The notes below the pieces were generated by a model. It made no database searches. It was not told the origin of the DNA and saw only the letters and a list, made by a program, of their open reading frames with translations. This document shows positions 22,629 to 32,158 of a stretch of DNA of 64,000 nucleotides, in pieces. Position 1 is the first letter of the stretch. The number at the start of each line of letters is the position of its first letter. Both the position numbers and the translations under genes were made by a program. The stretch comes from Ligula intestinalis (lineage: Eukaryota > Platyhelminthes > Cestoda > Diphyllobothriidea > Diphyllobothriidae), in the NCBI GenBank assembly GCA_036362985.1, contig JAYGXS010000007.1:22912997-22976996 (forward strand), in the 5' to 3' direction.

Positions 22629-23035
22629 TCTGGCAGCCTGATTTCGGTAGTGCTGCGCGTATTCACCCCCATCTCATCTGCCAAACCATTGTCTATTCGT
22701 GCGTCCAGCGCTGACTCACCCTTTTACCTCTGCGCGCTCTTGCACTTTTGCGCTCCCACTCTCACCGCGCGTACGCCTAAGCGAATCGATTCCTCAAGAA
22801 CTCTGACGCCACTACCTCAACCCTTTCCTGATTGGCTGATGACTAGACGGCTTCGCTAAACCCGTGGATATCGACACTTTGACACCTACGAAGCTGGACT
22901 TGCCAACAAGTATAACGGTTGTGCTCGTTCCTTCTATATTACCCCTTTTAACACTTTTGCGTGTTATTTCCTTATTATTTTGGGATAATACTCGCTAGGA
23001 GCTTCGTTAGTTAGTCCGGACGTCGAAATACGACA
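22629..23035 (+). repeat. 3' LTR of the CsRn1-like element
   Basis: 407 bp, aligned gap-free with the 5' LTR and with about 30 substitutions. It is followed by the target duplication GTTC at 23036. Confidence 0.92.
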
Positions 23036-25112
23036 GTTCAACCAATCAACATCAGACTGCTGAGACAAAGCATTCGGCGGCCGCCCGGAATTACTGCCGG
23101 TAGACGACACTTGGTATTCGGCCCTCGAGTGGGACGGTCGCCACGCCGGCGCCCTCTCAAAAGGGTCCCACGGTTGGATGCCCTGCTAGACCTATTGGTA
23201 GCTTTTCCCTAAATCTTGTGTACAAAATACAATGTTAATAACACTCTGGCCTTCCCACTGTCTTCTCTCATCTCCTAAGGAACCGGGCCTGGAAGTTTAA
23301 ACCGTCTTAGTCTTAACTCCTATAGACTTACCGACAACCAAAAGAAGGACTGGAATTGCCATTTCTGGTTTATAGGCTAGCAGGAATAGCAGAGAGTACC
23401 TCATTTTGTGTGGAATCGAAAGTATTATCGGAAGAACGATTCCGGACGCTTCCACGTATGCATCATATTATGAATGCAGTAGTTTTATTCTTTTTCCGGG
23501 TAGGTGACTTCTAATATAACAAAATTCATGTCGGACCCCGGCTACAGACGATCCGATGTCATGACGCCGGGTACTGGCGTGTGAGGCAAGAGAGAGGGTG
23601 TGGTAGATGCATCGCAAGTCTAATACCACTTGACGCTAGTCCACGCGCAAGTCACCGCGTTTCCCTTCAGCCTGCTGTGAACCATGCGGTGGACATAGTC
23701 GAACTCGACGGTTGAGCTAGCGGACCCATTTGGTGATCAGCCCTTTGCTTGACCGAATGAAGCCCAAAACCCTTCTACATGCTCCACTTCCGTCGTCATA
23801 AGCTCTGCAATAATTTAGTTTTCTTTCAGCTACTTTTTTCCACTAACATGGATTCCGCTTGTAGTGCCCCAACTCGACTTTCAACGTTCAACCTCTCGCC
23901 TCTCGAGGCTGCAGCACGTACGCACCAATGTCTGCCGACCACGATCCTGTTTGACCAATCATCTCTCTGGAGCTGACTTACACATGACCTCGCTGGAAGA
24001 CTACTGCAATCTCACACTTTGGACGTCGGCTTATCGACAAGTGTTAAGACGAAGAAGGTTTATAGGAGTTAAGGTTAAGACGGTTAACCCTTACACCTAC
24101 AATCTTCTAGACCCGGTTTCTTAGGCGATAGGAGAAGTCTTGGGAAGGCCAGAGTAGAAGGAAGAGTTTATTGTGTACACAGGACGGAGAATAAATGGAA
24201 AGAATGTTGACTCGCGGATGACCGCAGTCCGGCTGCTAGGGCGTCAATTCCGGCGTCCCTATAGCATCAGGAACCGCCGGCAACTGCTTCGTCCCGGGGG
24301 CCAATGGGGCTGCTGATGTCTAGCCTAGCGCGTGCGCACGACCTTGAGGTTGGCTAACGCTGGCTAGCCTGAGCGCGCGTTCGCTCTGAGGAGTATGTGC
24401 GCGTCGGTCAAGGACAGTTAGCGCCTAGCCTAGCAGTGGGCGCGCAGGCAGGCCAAAGGCGCCATGCATCAGCGATTGGTCTTGGGCTGCAACAAGGCCA
24501 CTACAAGTGCTCCCCTCAAAGACCGAAGTCCATTGATGAAAGAAATGGAACGAAGGAAGGTTATTAAAGGATAGGGAAGGAGGTATGTACCAACGGCAGG
24601 GTTTGAACAGCTGGTGTGCGTGTGGTTGGCTTGCAAGAACGAGGTTGAAGGGACAGTTTTGGCCTGCATGAGCTTCTGTGGCTGGCATGCGAGAGGTTGG
24701 GTAGTGCCGCCAGTGCCGCTTGGGAGGTGGAAAGGTCATCTCGCGTCCGCGTGGGCAACTGGGTCTGCGGTAGGAGGGAAGTTCTCGACTACACGTGAAT
24801 CGGCATCTTGTAGGAGATTAGTTATCTTGACTACGTAGGAGGGAGGTTGGTTGGCTCCTTTGAACTTCTATGGCAAATCAGTATGCCATGTTAGTGTTCG
24901 CTGCGAGGATGAAGGGGTACCGTTGGCAGTAGAAGTAGAATCCGAGTTTGGGAAAGAGGCCTGAGTATTGGCACTCATAGCAGGAATAGCGCCGTGGGAT
25001 GGGAAAAGAACCAGAGCCAGGAGTCAATGGGCTGTGAATGGCTTAGGATCTCCGTATCGCTTCGTTGAAGTCAGCCACATCACAAGTTGAGTTGAGAGTT
25101 CATCTCACGATT

Positions 25113-25122
25113 GGGGTCACCA
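25113..25122 (-). promoter_or_regulatory. Primer binding site of the minus-strand copy
   Basis: On the minus strand it reads TGGTGACCCC, two bases after the LTR end. It matches the tRNA-Trp-complementary sequence and is identical to the site at 30086-30095 in the plus-strand copy. Confidence 0.75.
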
Positions 25123-25379
25123 GTTATAGGAGCTAAGGCTACGACGGTTATGGCCTTAACACCTACAATATTCTAGACCCTGATTCCTAAAGGAGATTGG
25201 AGAGAAGACGATGGAAAGGCGAGAGTAGACGGAACAGTGTATTGTTTACAGAAAAGTTATGGGAAAGTTGCCAGTCCATCCGGCATGGCTGTACGGCCGG
25301 AGGGCGCATGAGCGCGCGGCCTCCAACCCATCTCGCTCTGAGCTGATTTCCAAGTGAGGTCTTTGAGTAGTCGGGCCAG

Positions 25380-25384
<5 letters not shown>

Positions 25385-25428
<44 letters not shown>
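25385..25428. repeat. (GA)n microsatellite inside an LTR
   Basis: About 22 GA units lie in the U3 part of the 5' LTR of the minus-strand element. The same site is a short CT/GA run in other copies (12012-12033, about 10480-10490), so this tract grew from a pre-existing LTR motif. Confidence 0.95.
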
Positions 25429-25432
<4 letters not shown>

Positions 25433-25940
25433 CTTTCATTGGCTAGGTCGGCCTGGAGATTTTGGGCAGCGAGGCAACTTGCGTCGGGCACGTGTGCAAG
25501 CTCCCCATTCGTCGCCTGATTTTTGAGCGTAGATGCGGGGACCGTGATTGGCTGAACGAGACGTCAAAAACCGCGTCGGCGAGCCGTCGGGAAAGTGCAC
25601 TTCGATGCGAGATAGTCAGCCAGGCACGAGCCGCTGCAGGTTAACCCTAACAGCTGCGATCTTCCAGGCCCATTGCTCCTTTAGGCGAGGATGGAAGAAG
25701 GTGGGGGGACCAGATTGTTAGAAGCAGTATAGTGCGTACACAAGGGTTATGAAAAATGGCCAATCGGTCCAGCATGGCGTTCGGCCATGAGAGCCGCCTG
25801 AGCGCGTGGCGTCACGCCTGTCTCACTCTGAGCGGACTCCCAATTGTCCGTCAGTGCGGGAATTGACCGATGATCGCCGAGCGCTTCGGGACGCTGATAT
25901 GCCAGACCTTTCCCGAGTGCATGTCTGTGCATGTCTCGCA

Positions 25941-26332
25941 TGAAGTGAGTCGTTGCCTGCCAATGTCTGGCTTTCCCGTCGTGGCCCCAATCTGTCTGAA
26001 GCTCAAGATCGTGGCGGTCGCCAGACTTACTGGCGCGCGTGATGTAGACCACCCACACGCTGTCCAACCAATCACAGGTCGACCTAGCCAATGAACGCGC
26101 TCTCTTTCTGTCTACTGGCCTGACTACTCTCAAACAGTCACTTGGGGCCCGGTCAATCTCCTGAGCGGACGTGTTCTCCCAAGTCAGACTTCTTCCATCG
26201 CTTCTACTTTCCTTTGTGTACACAATATAGTCTTCCCTCTACTCTGGCCTTTATCGACTTCTCTTCTCTACTAATTAACCATGGTCTGAAGATCACATTT
26301 GCTGGGTTTAACTCACTTAACCCCCTGCGATA
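25941..26332 (+). repeat. Solo LTR with perfect target duplication CGCA (type B U3)
   Basis: It runs from TGAAGTGAGTCGTTGCCTGC to CTTAACCCCCTGCGATA. CGCA flanks it at 25937-25940 and 26333-26336. Type B landmarks are a block around CCCAATCTGTCTGAAGCTC and CCAATCACAGGTCGACCTAG. Confidence 0.85.
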
Positions 26333-26336
26333 CGCA

Positions 26337-26603
26337 TGCGGACAAGGGCCGAGCGGGTTGAGCGTGACTAGACGACCAAGATTTTCCCTGCCAGATCACG
26401 TCTGTGGCGTCAAGCGTTTGATGGAGGTGGGCTGTAGAACCGCTACATGCCCTCGCAGCTGCGGACGCACGCTCTTCCGGCTACCAACTTCCTTCAACTT
26501 ATTGTCCACCTGACGTCCCACTGCTACTCTTTCCCACAGAACCGGACCGGAGGATTGCAGAGGCAACGATGTTCCCTATTAATTTCAGCCACTGCGATAG
26601 AAC
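26337..26603. repeat. Degenerate LTR pieces of the family
   Basis: A type A U3 piece in reverse orientation (CACGTCTGTGGCGTCAAGCG near 26398) is followed by a degenerate plus-oriented downstream module (GCTACTCTTTCCCACAG, GACCGGAGGATTGCAGAGG, ending CACTGCGATA). It lies directly before the next LTR. The history is not resolvable by eye. Confidence 0.45.
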
Positions 26604-27100
26604 TGTAGTGGTTGCTGCTGCCTGACACCCTCCTAACTCTTGACGCCACAGACATGGTCTCGCAGTAAAAATCTTTGTTGCCCAGTCGCGCTCGACCCAA
26701 CGCGATTGTCTATGTCCGCATTCGACACGCAACCTTTGCAAACACGCACCCCAGACTGGTTGGGCCAATCAGCATCCTGAAGCTGACTCACACGAAGCGA
26801 GCTGGGGGCCCTTGTGACAATTCCTGCACTGATTGACACTTGGGATTCCGTCCCGGGTGAGACTGACGCAGCAGGCAGCTAAGTTGGCCGCTCTGATGAC
26901 ACCACGCTCTCACACGGCCCTCACGGCTGAATTCCATGTCAGGCCGAGTGGCAACTTCCTCCTAACTCTTCCATACACACTATATTGTTCCTAACACTCT
27001 GGCCTTTCAAAAACTCCTCGATCCTCTCCAAAAGAACCGGGCCGGGAAGATCACAACCGTTAGGGTTAAAACTCAAGTAGCCTTAACACTTGCCGATACA
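26604..27100 (+). repeat. Solo LTR, type A U3, longest copy
   Basis: It starts TGTAGTGGTTGCTGCTGCC, includes CTCTTGACGCCACAGACATG, and runs through CCAATCAGCATCCTGAAGCT to the downstream module and CTTGCCGATACA. The flanks (GAAC before, CATC after GATA) do not match. Confidence 0.75.
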
Positions 27101-27464
27101 TCCGCGTGCGGAGCTGTTTCGTTCGGGGCTCCTAGTTGATTCGTTTGCTGCTAGTTCAATGCACCACGGAACGGGGCGAAGCATGATCCTACGGTGTGAG
27201 CGAGGGTGCAAACGAGAAATGTAAGGTTGCTGACATAGAGGGGAGTATGCTCAGTAAGTATCTGTGATCAACTTTGAAAATGCACTCTATCGGACACTTT
27301 TGATTTGCTAAAACCTGTCGCGCAATCCTTCTTGCCGATCTGATACGTGCTGATATTGAACAGACAACCCAGATATGTAAGGACTGCATCAGACGCGGGG
27401 GGAAGAGAGTGAAGGGAGTGCGCCGCCCATACTCGATTTTTCATTCAGTCAAGCCTTTGGGGAT

Positions 27465-27743
27465 CAAGGTTAATAGAAGGAAGCTTTGCTACTTCAATCG
27501 CCAGGCCTGGTCCCCTGTGAGGAGAGCAGAAGAAGTAGGGGGCTAGAGTAAAAGATATAGTTCATTCTGTGCAGAAAGAGTGCATATTTGACTGGAAGAA
27601 GTTGACACTCGGACGGCCGTCCATCCGTTCCCTAGCGGTGCGGCACCTGGTGTATCAGCGTATAGGCAGTCATCGCCGTCAGGTTCCTGTGGGGCGGCCT
27701 TGAAAAGGATTGTCCAGACAGACTGGATCAGCCTACGAGTGCA
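27465..27743 (-). repeat. Partial LTR, reverse orientation
   Basis: The downstream module in reverse is recognisable: CAATCGCCAGGCCTGGTCCC, then CATTCTGTGCAGAAAGAG. The U3 side is short and atypical. The next LTR starts at 27748. Confidence 0.5.
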
Positions 27744-27747
27744 GGCA

Positions 27748-28644
27748 TGTTAGTGGCTGCCGAAAGAGACAAGCGTATGGTTGACTCTAGCAGCCACTTG
27801 GAACCCAAGCTCAGCGTGGCGCGCATGGCGCCTTTAGCGTGCGCGCCCACTGCCTCCTGGGTCTGGGCACTAACTGTCCTTGACCGACATCAGCCTTTAC
27901 CCATCTCAAGGGCGCGAGCCCACGCTAGTATAGATATCAGCCGCGTCATTGGCCGCCGTAACAAAGCATGCACCGACGCTGCGGCGATTCCTAATGCCCT
28001 CGTCACTCCGAAATTGACGCCCTGGCAGCCGGACTGTAGCGGTTCGTGCCTGGCTGACTAGCTCGCGTCGAAGTGCACTTTTCCAAACGCTCACCGATGT
28101 GCTTTCTCGACGTCTCAATCAGCCAATCATAGTTCTCGCATCTATGAGGCGAAGAATGAGGAGCTTGCACGCGCGCCCGACGCAAGTTGCCTCTCTGCCC
28201 AAAAGTCTACAGGCCGACCTAGCCAATGAAAGATCTCCGTCTCTCTGTCTTCTGGCCCGACTACTCTAAGACCTCACTTGGGACCCGGTCAACCTACTGA
28301 TCGGACGTATCTCTCCCAAGTCAATCTACTCTCATCTATTCTCCTCTTCCGTTGTGTACACAATAAACTCTTCCTACTACTCTGGCCTTTAAAGACTTCT
28401 CCTCAGCACTAAGTAACCATGGTCTGAAGATCGCAGTTGCACGGTTAGACTCACTTAACCCCCTGCGATAGGACTGCAGTCATCCGAGAGTCAAAACTCT
28501 TTCAATCTATTCTCATATCCTTCTGCAGAATACACTATTCCTAACAATCTGGCTTTTCCAGCGTCTTCTCTCTTTATCTAAAGGAACCATGGGCCTGGAA
28601 GATCGTAGCTGTTAAGGTTAACCTTCTTAGCTTTAACATCTGTA
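27748..28644 (+). repeat. LTR of the family (type C) split by a nested LTR
   Basis: 27748-28034 (TGTTAGTGGCTGCCG to GCAGCCGGAC) and 28475-28644 (TGCAGTCATCCGAGAGTC to TTAACATCTGTA) join as one type C LTR across the 4-bp duplication GGAC. Copies at 1427 and 29626 show the uninterrupted sequence at this point, for example CCGGACTGCGGGCATCCGCG. Confidence 0.8.
28035..28470 (+). repeat. Nested solo LTR with perfect duplication GGAC (type D U3)
   Basis: 436 bp from TGTAGCGGTTCGTGCCTGGC to CTTAACCCCCTGCGATA, flanked by GGAC at 28031-28034 and 28471-28474. It lies inside another LTR of the same family. This copy gives the cleanest definition of the LTR ends: TGTAG at the start and GATA at the end. 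Confidence 0.9.
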
Positions 28645-28799
28645 AATCAGCGTTCGCAGCAGAACTTGCGGCTGTCCTAAAGGTGGATTGAGACTTGCGG
28701 TCTCGTGAGGGTCCGCATGGAATTGGGCCACTAAATTACGAGTTGCCAAAAGACCCAGTGGTCTGCAGTTCCATCTTCGGGCGCGCCAACATCTGCGGT

Positions 28800-29090
28800 T
28801 GAGCTGTGGTGGGAAACTCTAACCGCTACAACCTTCAGGCTCGGTTTCGGGTTAGAAGAGAAGAATTTAGCCGTCATTTAAGAGGAATAGTGTATTCTGT
28901 ACTTAATTAGCGGAGAATAGGTTGAAAGATGTTTGAGGCCGGACAAGCAAACGTCCGGAGCCGGGAGGGGCCGCTGTCCGAAGTGTCTCAACTTGCCAGT
29001 CGTCTCAGCGTCCCCAGAGATCGTTTTGTGCATGAGTCAGCTTTGAAGGTGATTCGTCAGACCGGGTAGGCAGACACTAGGGAATGCGTA
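28800..29090 (-). repeat. Degenerate LTR piece, reverse orientation
   Basis: The downstream module in reverse is recognisable (AACCGCTACAACCTTCAGGC, then AGTGTATTCTGTACTTAAT). The remainder does not align clearly with any U3 type. Confidence 0.4.
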
Positions 29091-30085
29091 ATCCCTAACA
29101 GCAGTAAGAGTTCGCGCGGAGAGAATTCATTGCATTTACAGACATGCATAAACGTGGACCCTTTCGGTAACACCACCCGTAAGCCTCCGTGCAATCTTCT
29201 GTAGCGCACTACAGCGGTTTCCTTACAAACTTTCCAACCTACTCCCTAGTAGTTCTGCGCAGAGTGCACTATCGCAGTGGCTTAAAATTGTAAGGAAGGC
29301 CTGTAATGGTCGCTGTTGCCTGACGCCCTCCTTACCCTTGATGCCACAGACGATGTCACTCAGAACATAGGATCTCGCACGAAGGCAGTTTTCTCGCGTG
29401 CCTCGGGCCATGCGCAAACGGACGCGCGACCTCCCCTGTTCTGGCCTCAACCCACAGTGGCGTGGCCTTAAGTTGTCTGCACAGACCGCAAGGCCGTGGC
29501 TGCCGCTAGACAGCAGTCCGGACCTAGCTCGCTCTCCGGTAGTGAAGACTTCGGCCTTATTAGTCTGTTTTCCGTCTGTACCGAATACACGACTCATATC
29601 ACTCTGGCCTTTCCATGACTTCTCTTGTAGTGGCCTTGTTGCAGCTACTTGCAGCCCAAGACCAATCGCTGACGCATGGCGCCTTTGGCCTGCCTGTGCG
29701 CCCACTGCTAGGCTAGGCGCTGACTGTCCTTGACCAACGCGCACATACTACTCAGCGCGAATGCGCGCTCAGGCTAACCAGCGTTAGCCAACTTCAAGGT
29801 CGTGCAAACGCGAGAGTCTAGACATCAGCAGCCCCATTGGTTCCCGGGACAAAGCATTCGCCGGCAGTTTCTGATGCTCTAGTCACTCCGGAATTGACGC
29901 CCTAGCAGCCGGACTGCGGGCATCCGCGAGTCAACACTCTTTCCATCTAGTCTCCGTCCTATGTACACAATACACTCTTCCTTCTACTCTGGCCTTCCCA
30001 AGACTTCTCCCATCTCCTAAGGAACCAGGGTCTGGAAGATTATAGGTGTTAAGGCCATAACCGTCGTAGCCTTAGCTCCTATAAC

Positions 30086-30095
30086 TGGTGACCCC
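30086..30095 (+). promoter_or_regulatory. Primer binding site, tRNA-Trp type
   Basis: TGGTGACCCC lies two bases after the 5' LTR. Similarity to the tRNA-Trp-complementary sequence seems to continue downstream (CGTGA, then TGAAC, then CAAC at near-corresponding spacing), well beyond the usual 10-18 bases. Confidence 0.8.
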
Positions 30096-30229
30096 AATCG
30101 TGAGATGAACTCTCAACTCAACTTCTGATGTGGCTGACTTCAACGTAGCGATACGGAAATCCTCAGCCGTTCACAGCCCATTGACTCCTGGCTCTGGTTC
30201 TTTCCCCATCCCACGGAGCTATCCCTGTT

Positions 30230-30472
30230 ATGAGTGCCAATACTCAGGCCTCTTTTCCAAACTCAGATTCTACTTCTACTGCCAACGGTACCCCTTCTTC
30301 CTCTCAGCGAACACTAACATGGCATACTGATTTGCCATTGAAGTTCAAAGGAGCCAACCAGCCTCCCTCCTACGTAGTCGAGATAACTAATCTCCTACAA
30401 GATGCCGATTCACGTGTAGTCGAGAACTTCCCGCCTACCACAGGCCCAGTTGCCCACGTGGACGCGAGATGA
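30230..30472 (+). pseudogene. 80-codon frame inside the non-autonomous element
   Basis: A short frame begins MSANTQASFPNSDSTSTANG. Its middle part, LPLKFKGANQPPSYVVEI, loosely resembles the start of gypsy gag capsid regions. The minus-strand copy has an early stop in the same frame (near 24870), so it is unlikely to be a conserved protein. The function is unknown. Confidence 0.35.
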
Positions 30473-31219
30473 CCTTTCCTCCTCCCAAGCGGCACTACCC
30501 AGCCTCTCAGATGCCAGCCACAGAAGCTCATGCAGGCCAAAACTGTCCCTTCAACCTGGTTCTCGCAAGCCAACCACACGCACACCAGCTGTTCGAACCG
30601 TGCCGTTAGTACGTACCTCCTTCCCTATCCTTTACTAACCTTCCTTCGTTCCATTTCTTTTATCAATGGACTTCAGTCTTTGAGGAGAGCACTTGTAGTG
30701 GCCTTGTTGCAGCCACTTGCAGCCCAAGACCAATCGCTGACGCATGGCGCCTTTGGCCTGCCTGCGCACCCACTGCTAGGCTAGGCGCTAACTGTCCTTG
30801 ACCGACGCGCACATACCCCCAGCCCGAACGCGCGCTCAGGCTAGCCAGCGTTAGCCAACCTCAAGGTCGTGCGCACGCGCTAGGCTAGACATCAGCAGCC
30901 CCATTGGCCCCCGGGACAAAGTATTCGCTGGCGGCTCCTGATGCTATAGGGACTCCGAATTGACGCCCTAGCAGCCGGACTGCGGGCATCCGCGAGTCAA
31001 CACTGTTTCCATCTATTCTCCGTCCTGTGTACACAATAAACTCTTCCTTCTACTCTGGCCTTCCCAAGACTTCTCCTATCGCCTAAGGAACCGGGTCTAG
31101 AAGATTGTAGGTGTTAGGTTTAACCATCTTAACCTTAACTCCTATGCTCTCACCGCTCAAGGAACTAGGCCTGAAGATCGTAGTTGCCAGGGTTTAACTC
31201 ACTTAACCCCCAGCGATCC

Positions 31220-31420
31220 ACCCTTGCCGCTGTGCTCTTCATGCTCAATAACGTATGGGAATGGAAGATAGGTGGCTCCGGGTTGGAGGACTAGTGTAGC
31301 GGAGAACAGTTTGGAGAAAGTTGACAGTTGGACGAGTGCATAACCACCCGCGAGGGGTCGGCGTGCGAAACGTGACAGCGTGGGAGTCATCACAGCGTCT
31401 ACAGCGGGGTCATGTATGAG
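31220..31420 (-). repeat. Partial LTR, reverse orientation
   Basis: It resembles the reverse LTR stretch at 34230-34330: GTTGGACGAGTGCATAACCA here against TCGGACGAGTGAACGACCAC there, and GTCGGCGTGCGAAACGTG against CTGGCGTACGAAGTGTGG. It is incomplete on both sides. Confidence 0.4.
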
Positions 31421-31774
31421 TCAGTCACAGGGGGTGGACAGACACTGGTGCATGCGCACTTGATAACAGCCGCGAGTGGCGAGCTTTGCCCGCGGAGTGG
31501 GATTACTACAACACTGTTCCGCCCACCTGGCAGTTCCATTATTTTAAAACCTAATATAACTGACAACAGACAAAATACTGTCAAATAACCTTATTACTGC
31601 GTCTTGTGGAAAAAGCGTCGCTATTTTGGTAAAACAACTTTTGTAAGTTAAGTTCACGGCTTGTTTTTTGGTAAACACTGTGATTTCCCACACCTGCCTT
31701 CACCTGGTTTTCCTTGACATAAGATCAGCCTTGCTGGTTCCAGAAGGGGCTTATTTGAAACTTTTCTTGTCGCC

Positions 31775-31945
31775 ATTAATGTTCTTTTATAGTACAACAC
31801 GCAAAATATAATTTTTTTGTTCTGTGATATTAAATAGCATGGAAAATTTCTTGTTTACCTCGATAATCCGATTTTGCCCTAAGGCTGCCTGTTTTCTGTC
31901 AATAAACCAGATTGGAAATTCATTGTTCTTCAGCAAAAGGCCTTT
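31775..31945. repeat. Dispersed AT-rich repeat, copy 1
   Basis: The run around TTTTATAGTACAACACGC, then AATAGCATGGAAAATTTCTT, recurs with changes at about 63195-63330 (TTTTATAGTGCAACACGC, AATAGCATAGGAAATTTCTC). The class is unknown. Confidence 0.5.
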
Positions 31946-32158
31946 CGCTAAACAAATCAAATAACAAAGCCACATGTATGCCAACTACGCACTAACTTTC
32001 CGGACATGTCATGACGTTGGTAACATTTCGTGTTGTTTGATTAATCAGCGCAGCCAAATGGATGCAGGGCGGAGCCAGACTCGGGAGAGCGTGTGTGGTG
32101 CATAGCGAGCGACCGCTGCTTCCATGCGACTTCGGAGCTGGTTCATGCGGCGTCCGAT

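Larger units (their letters stand above)
18105..23035 (+). mobile_element. Full-length decayed CsRn1-like Ty3/gypsy retrotransposon
   Basis: Two 407-bp LTRs (18105-18511 and 22629-23035) bracket a primer site, gag, protease, RT, RNase H, integrase and a polypurine tract. GTTC flanks both ends (18101-18104 and 23036-23039), a 4-bp target duplication. The LTRs begin TGTGGCAGCC (TCTGGCAGCC in the 3' copy) and end GACA. By eye I count about 30 differences between them, roughly 7 percent, so the insertion is old. The gag CHCC motif and the tRNA-Trp-like primer site are the hallmarks of the CsRn1 group first described in the liver fluke Clonorchis. In-frame stops and frame changes in gag and pol make it inactive. 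Confidence 0.93.
17917..23324 (+). repeat. LTR of the family split by the gypsy insertion (type C U3)
   Basis: 17917-18104 is the first half of a type C LTR (TGCAGTGG, then GACGCATGGCGCC). 23036-23324 is its second half (GTTCAACCAATCAACATCAG, the TCTGGCCTTCCC module, ending CTTAACTCCTATA). The two halves join across the 4-bp duplication GTTC once the gypsy element at 18105-23035 is removed. So this LTR is older than the gypsy insertion. Confidence 0.8.
24061..25638 (-). mobile_element. Complete non-autonomous LTR element, chimeric LTRs, duplication GGTT
   Basis: On the minus strand the 5' LTR is 25638-25125 (514 bp, type D U3, starting TGCAGCGGCTCGTGCC). A 2-base spacer and the primer site TGGTGACCCC (25122-25113) follow. 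The internal region (25112-24506) ends in a purine-rich tract, and the 3' LTR is 24505-24061 (445 bp, type C U3, starting TGTAGTGGCCTTGTTGCAGC). GGTT flanks both ends (24057-24060 and 25639-25642). The internal region is the same as that of the plus-strand copy at 29626-31146. The two LTRs share the downstream module but have unrelated U3 parts, unlike a normal freshly inserted element. No RT or integrase is present, so it depends on another element's enzymes. Confidence 0.85.
24032..25940 (-). repeat. LTR of the family, reverse, host of the complete element
   Basis: 24032-24060 (TATCGACAAGTGTTAAGACG, ending GGTT) and 25639 onward (GGTTAACCCTAACAGCTGCG, then ATCTTCCAGG) join into one LTR end when 24061-25638 is removed. 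It continues with the normal downstream module and a U3 segment to about 25940, where another LTR (25941-26332) is inserted. Confidence 0.7.
29626..31146 (+). mobile_element. Complete non-autonomous LTR retrotransposon (TRIM-like), 1521 bp
   Basis: 5' LTR 29626-30083 (458 bp), 2-base spacer AC, primer site TGGTGACCCC (30086-30095), internal region to 30693 with the purine tract GAGGAGAG (30682-30689), and 3' LTR 30694-31146 (453 bp). CTCT flanks both sides (29622-29625 and 31147-31150). The LTRs start TGTAGTGGCCTTGTTGCAGC and end CTCCTATA (CTCCTATG in the 3' copy). The internal 610 bp holds no RT, protease or integrase, only an 80-codon frame (30230-30472) that might be a gag remnant. This is the layout of a TRIM, a terminal-repeat retrotransposon in miniature, although its LTRs are long for that class. 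It probably borrows enzymes from a CsRn1-like element with the same primer type and 4-bp duplication. Confidence 0.9.
29302..31218 (+). repeat. Type A LTR hosting the complete non-autonomous element
   Basis: 29302-29625 (TGTAATGGTCGCTGTTGCC to ATGACTTCTCT) and 31151-31218 (GGAACTAGGCCTGAAGATCG, then GGGTTTAACTCACTT) are two halves of one LTR, separated by the element at 29626-31146 and its duplication CTCT. A short reverse LTR end (TATCGCAGTGG near 29269) lies just upstream. Confidence 0.75.

Noticed and set aside
30086..30125. Antisense tRNA-Trp gene fragment
   Set aside because: Its position directly after an LTR, in both complete copies, fits a primer binding site. The acceptor-stem complement needed for a tRNA is absent.
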